Origin: Actinomycetota bacterium
Lineage (GTDB): Bacteria > Actinomycetota > Actinomycetes > Nanopelagicales > Nanopelagicaceae
DNA length: 45,456 bases
Assembly: GCA_005800815.1 (NCBI GenBank)
Contig: SYEK01000004.1
Span: 1 to 45,456, forward strand
Direction: 5' to 3'
Shown piece after piece: positions 43,444-45,456 of the stretch (the first letter of the stretch is position 1; every line of letters starts with the position of its first letter). The notes beneath the pieces were generated by a model that made no database searches, was not told the DNA's origin, and saw only the letters and a list, made by a program, of their open reading frames with translations. Position numbers and translations under genes: made by a program.

Positions 43444-44786
43444 ACTTTGCGGCAGATCTTGAGAGGCTTCTTGGAACTGCCTTGATTACCGACCCTGAAA
43501 TCATCGTGACGTACTCCAAGGATCAGGCCCCTTTTGCAGCATGGCAACCAGCGGCAGCAGTCTTATTAGCAAGAAGCACTGAGGAGATTTCTAAAGCCTT
43601 GCGGTTTTGTTCAGAGCGCAATATTCCAGTTGTCACACGTGGAGCGGGTAGTGGTTTATCCGGTGGAGCTAACGCAGATTCACACTCATTAGTTATATCC
43701 CTTGAGAAGATGAATCAGATTTTAGAAATCGATCTAGATAATCAACTGGCCCGTGTGCAAGCAGGAGTCATTAACCTCGATTTAGATACTGTTGTAAAAG
43801 AGTTTGGGATGGCCTATCTACCTGATCCAGCAAGTCGGGATTGGTCAACTCTCGGAGGAAATGTGGCAACTAACGCAGGTGGATTGTGCTGCGTCAAGTA
43901 TGGGGTCACATCGCACCATGTTCGTGCCTTAAAAGTTGTGCTCTCAAGTGGTGAAATTATTGAGGTAGGAAAAGCGACAAAGAAGTTTGTAACAACCTTG
44001 GATTTGATGCATCTTTTTATTGGATCAGAAGGAACCTTAGGTATCATCACTGAGATGACATTAAATCTTGTTCATCGTCTAAAACCTCCGGCGACACTGA
44101 TTGCTACCTTTTCGAATATTGCACAGGCTGCTGCTGCCTCTACAGATTTATTGAAGTATCGACCATCAATGCTCGAAATTATCGACCAAACAACGCTCAA
44201 TGCAGTCGAGCAGTGGTACCCACTTGGTTTTGAAGTAGCTGGCTCAATTCTATTGATGCAATTAGATGAGAACTTCGATTTTGGAGATCCAGCTCTTGCT
44301 ACATGTAAATCACGTGGAATGATTGATGGAATGTTCTCAACCGAAGCGAGTGACACAACTGATTTGATGCGTGCCCGAAAATTGGCCTATCCAGCTCTTG
44401 AACGCCTTGGCGCGACTCTTCTCGATGATGTTGCTTTACCAGTCACAAAAATCTCCGAATTTGTTGGCAAAGTTGAGGAGCTGGCATTAAGGCATCAGTT
44501 GACGATTGGAATCTTTGGACATTCCGGGGATGGAAATATGCACCCAACTATCGTGCATGATCATGGAGATATGGAGGGTGAAAGACGTGCAAAGTTGGCT
44601 TTCTCTGAAATAGTAAGAATTGCCCAATCCTTAGGTGGTTCGGCCAGCGGTGAGCATGGAATCGGCACAATTAAGCGTGATTTGGTCGCTGGAGAGGTCT
44701 CTGAATCAGTAATCACTATTCAGCGCGGAATTAAGAAATTACTTGACCCATCAGGAATTCTCAACCCTGGAAAGAAAATTCCTTAG
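43440..44786 (+). CDS. FAD-linked 2-hydroxyacid oxidase, GlcD-like
   Basis: A 448-residue flavoprotein of the PCMH family. The FAD-binding half has VVTRGAGSGLSGGANAD (about 63-79), then PDPASRDWSTLGGNVATNAGG and GSEGTLGIITE. The C-terminal catalytic half contains HSGDGNMHPT and the signature SGEHGIGTIKRDLV. Such enzymes oxidise glycolate, D-lactate or related 2-hydroxyacids. No GlcE/GlcF iron-sulfur partners follow, so D-lactate or another single-subunit oxidase activity is as likely as glycolate. Its 5' end overlaps mutY by 4 bases and its 3' end overlaps the convergent kinase gene by 26. Confidence 0.88.
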   Translation: MNFAADLERLLGTALITDPEIIVTYSKDQAPFAAWQPAAAVLLARSTEEISKALRFCSERNIPVVTRGAGSGLSGGANADSHSLVISLEKMNQILEIDLDNQLARVQAGVINLDLDTVVKEFGMAYLPDPASRDWSTLGGNVATNAGGLCCVKYGVTSHHVRALKVVLSSGEIIEVGKATKKFVTTLDLMHLFIGSEGTLGIITEMTLNLVHRLKPPATLIATFSNIAQAAAASTDLLKYRPSMLEIIDQTTLNAVEQWYPLGFEVAGSILLMQLDENFDFGDPALATCKSRGMIDGMFSTEASDTTDLMRARKLAYPALERLGATLLDDVALPVTKISEFVGKVEELALRHQLTIGIFGHSGDGNMHPTIVHDHGDMEGERRAKLAFSEIVRIAQSLGGSASGEHGIGTIKRDLVAGEVSESVITIQRGIKKLLDPSGILNPGKKIP

Positions 44787-45456
44787 AAAGTTTGGCTGCC
44801 CTTGAGGCAATATCAACCTCTGAAATTGAAATACGGATTTTAAAAAACTTCTGTAGCTCGTAATAAAGTAATTTTGACCCACTAATCCCTCCAGTAAATT
44901 TAATGGGCAAAGAGTCACAAGATAAAGAATCTTCCATTCTAATGACAAGCTCAATCAAATGCCTTGCTGCATTATTTAAAATCTTTATCGCTGAGTTATC
45001 ACCCGCATTTGCACATACATCAACAATCTGGCTTAAGGCTGCAATTGCTGAGCGCTCCTGCGAATATACATATGTTTTTATACCATCCCAATCATATGCA
45101 TTTAATTCTCTTGAAACTGCATCAGCTAACAAGCTCTTTTTGCTATCCTTCTTAGATTCAATCTCTAGCAGGGTATGGCGGATTGCCTCTTTACCGATCC
45201 AATATCCTGCGCCCTCATCACCAAGTAAATATCCCCAGCCGCCGATCTGATAGGGCTCGTTTCTCTCATTTATCGCAAAGGCTACTGAACCTGTACCCGC
45301 ATAAAGAAGAATTCCTTCACCTTTAGAAAAATTTGCTCGATATGCTAGTTCGATATCAGAGATGACTTTTGATTTTGAGTGAAAAATTGAGGCAATCTCT
45401 CTTTCTATTGACCCATCGAGCACGACTCCAGTGATACCTATATAAGTAAAGACAAC
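44761..45456 (-). CDS. BadF/BadG/BcrA-family kinase, N-acetylglucosamine kinase-like (3' part)
   Basis: The frame is open to the window edge, so the 5' end, including the ATP-binding DGGGTKT-type start, lies outside. The visible 231 residues include the diagnostic GTGSVAFAINE and GGWGYLLGDEGAGYWIGKEA motifs of the sugar kinase-like actin-fold superfamily, and a C-terminal FTGGISGSKLL phosphate loop. N-acetylglucosamine or glucosamine phosphorylation in cell-wall or chitin sugar salvage is the usual assignment; the substrate is not provable here. A GTG at 45423 is internal and unlikely to be the start, because coding sequence continues upstream (YIGITGVVLDG). Confidence 0.85.
   Translation of the reverse strand, partial: VVFTYIGITGVVLDGSIEREIASIFHSKSKVISDIELAYRANFSKGEGILLYAGTGSVAFAINERNEPYQIGGWGYLLGDEGAGYWIGKEAIRHTLLEIESKKDSKKSLLADAVSRELNAYDWDGIKTYVYSQERSAIAALSQIVDVCANAGDNSAIKILNNAARHLIELVIRMEDSLSCDSLPIKFTGGISGSKLLYYELQKFFKIRISISEVDIASRAAKLSKEFSFQG

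Noticed and set aside
1-45456. Mobile elements, CRISPR arrays, toxin-antitoxin or phage defence genes
   Set aside because: Looked for transposase motifs, direct-repeat arrays and small paired ORFs; every sizeable region is explained by conserved housekeeping genes.

Overview
The window looks like chromosomal DNA from a streamlined member of the Actinobacteria (Actinomycetota). Three observations point there. The menaquinone, cytochrome c maturation and YajQ genes are arranged much as in Mycobacterium and Streptomyces. There is an XPB/ERCC3-type helicase, as in mycobacteria. Many genes appear to be transcribed leaderless, with a TANNNT box ending 6 bases before the start codon. Base composition is moderate rather than high in G+C, and intergenic space is almost absent, which fits small-genome planktonic lineages such as Nanopelagicales (acI). 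That placement is inference; the phylum-level call is firmer. No rRNA, insertion sequence, prophage, CRISPR array or other mobile DNA was seen, and no stretch over 300 bases lacks a gene.

Layout. Positions 1-1969 hold the 5' part of an isoprenylcysteine methyltransferase-like gene (minus strand), tRNA-Tyr(GTA) (minus), yajQ and rarD (plus). From 18677 down to 1937 (minus strand) run menG, a complete 14-gene complex I operon (nuoA to nuoN) and a long-chain polyprenyl diphosphate synthase. Positions 18752-25349 carry menF, menD-menC-menB (minus), menE and menA. These are followed by a small PLDc_N-type membrane protein and a system II cytochrome c maturation operon (29915 to 25617, minus strand: phosphatase, TlpA/ResA, CcdA, ResB, CcsB). 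Positions 29966-35947 hold a SerB1-like HAD phosphatase, a helicase-associated WYL/XPB-partner-like protein, an M20 peptidase, the XPB helicase and a glutaredoxin-like protein. Positions 35983-39549 hold two convergent exported proteins: a zinc metalloprotease with an fn3 domain and propeller-like repeats, and a second repeat protein. The window ends with proC, a Cys-rich YkgJ-like protein, the radA-mutY-glcD run, and the 3' part of a BadF/NAGK-family kinase.

Functionally, the first 30 kb form a respiratory island. The polyprenyl diphosphate synthase and MenF/D/C/B/E/A/G make menaquinone, complex I reduces it, and CcdA/TlpA/ResB/CcsB build the c-type cytochromes further along the chain. menH and a menJ-type reductase are not in the window, although relatives carry them at the equivalent sites. 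The remainder is DNA repair (XPB, RadA, MutY) and housekeeping metabolism.

The most noteworthy signals are regulatory and structural: eight start codons with a -10 box at exactly -12 to -7, all six convergent gene pairs overlapping at their 3' ends, and a 15-gene run of about 16 kb with only four non-coding bases. I did not find an obviously undescribed multi-gene system. The least understood genes are the exported peptidase/propeller pair and the Cys-rich protein beside proC.
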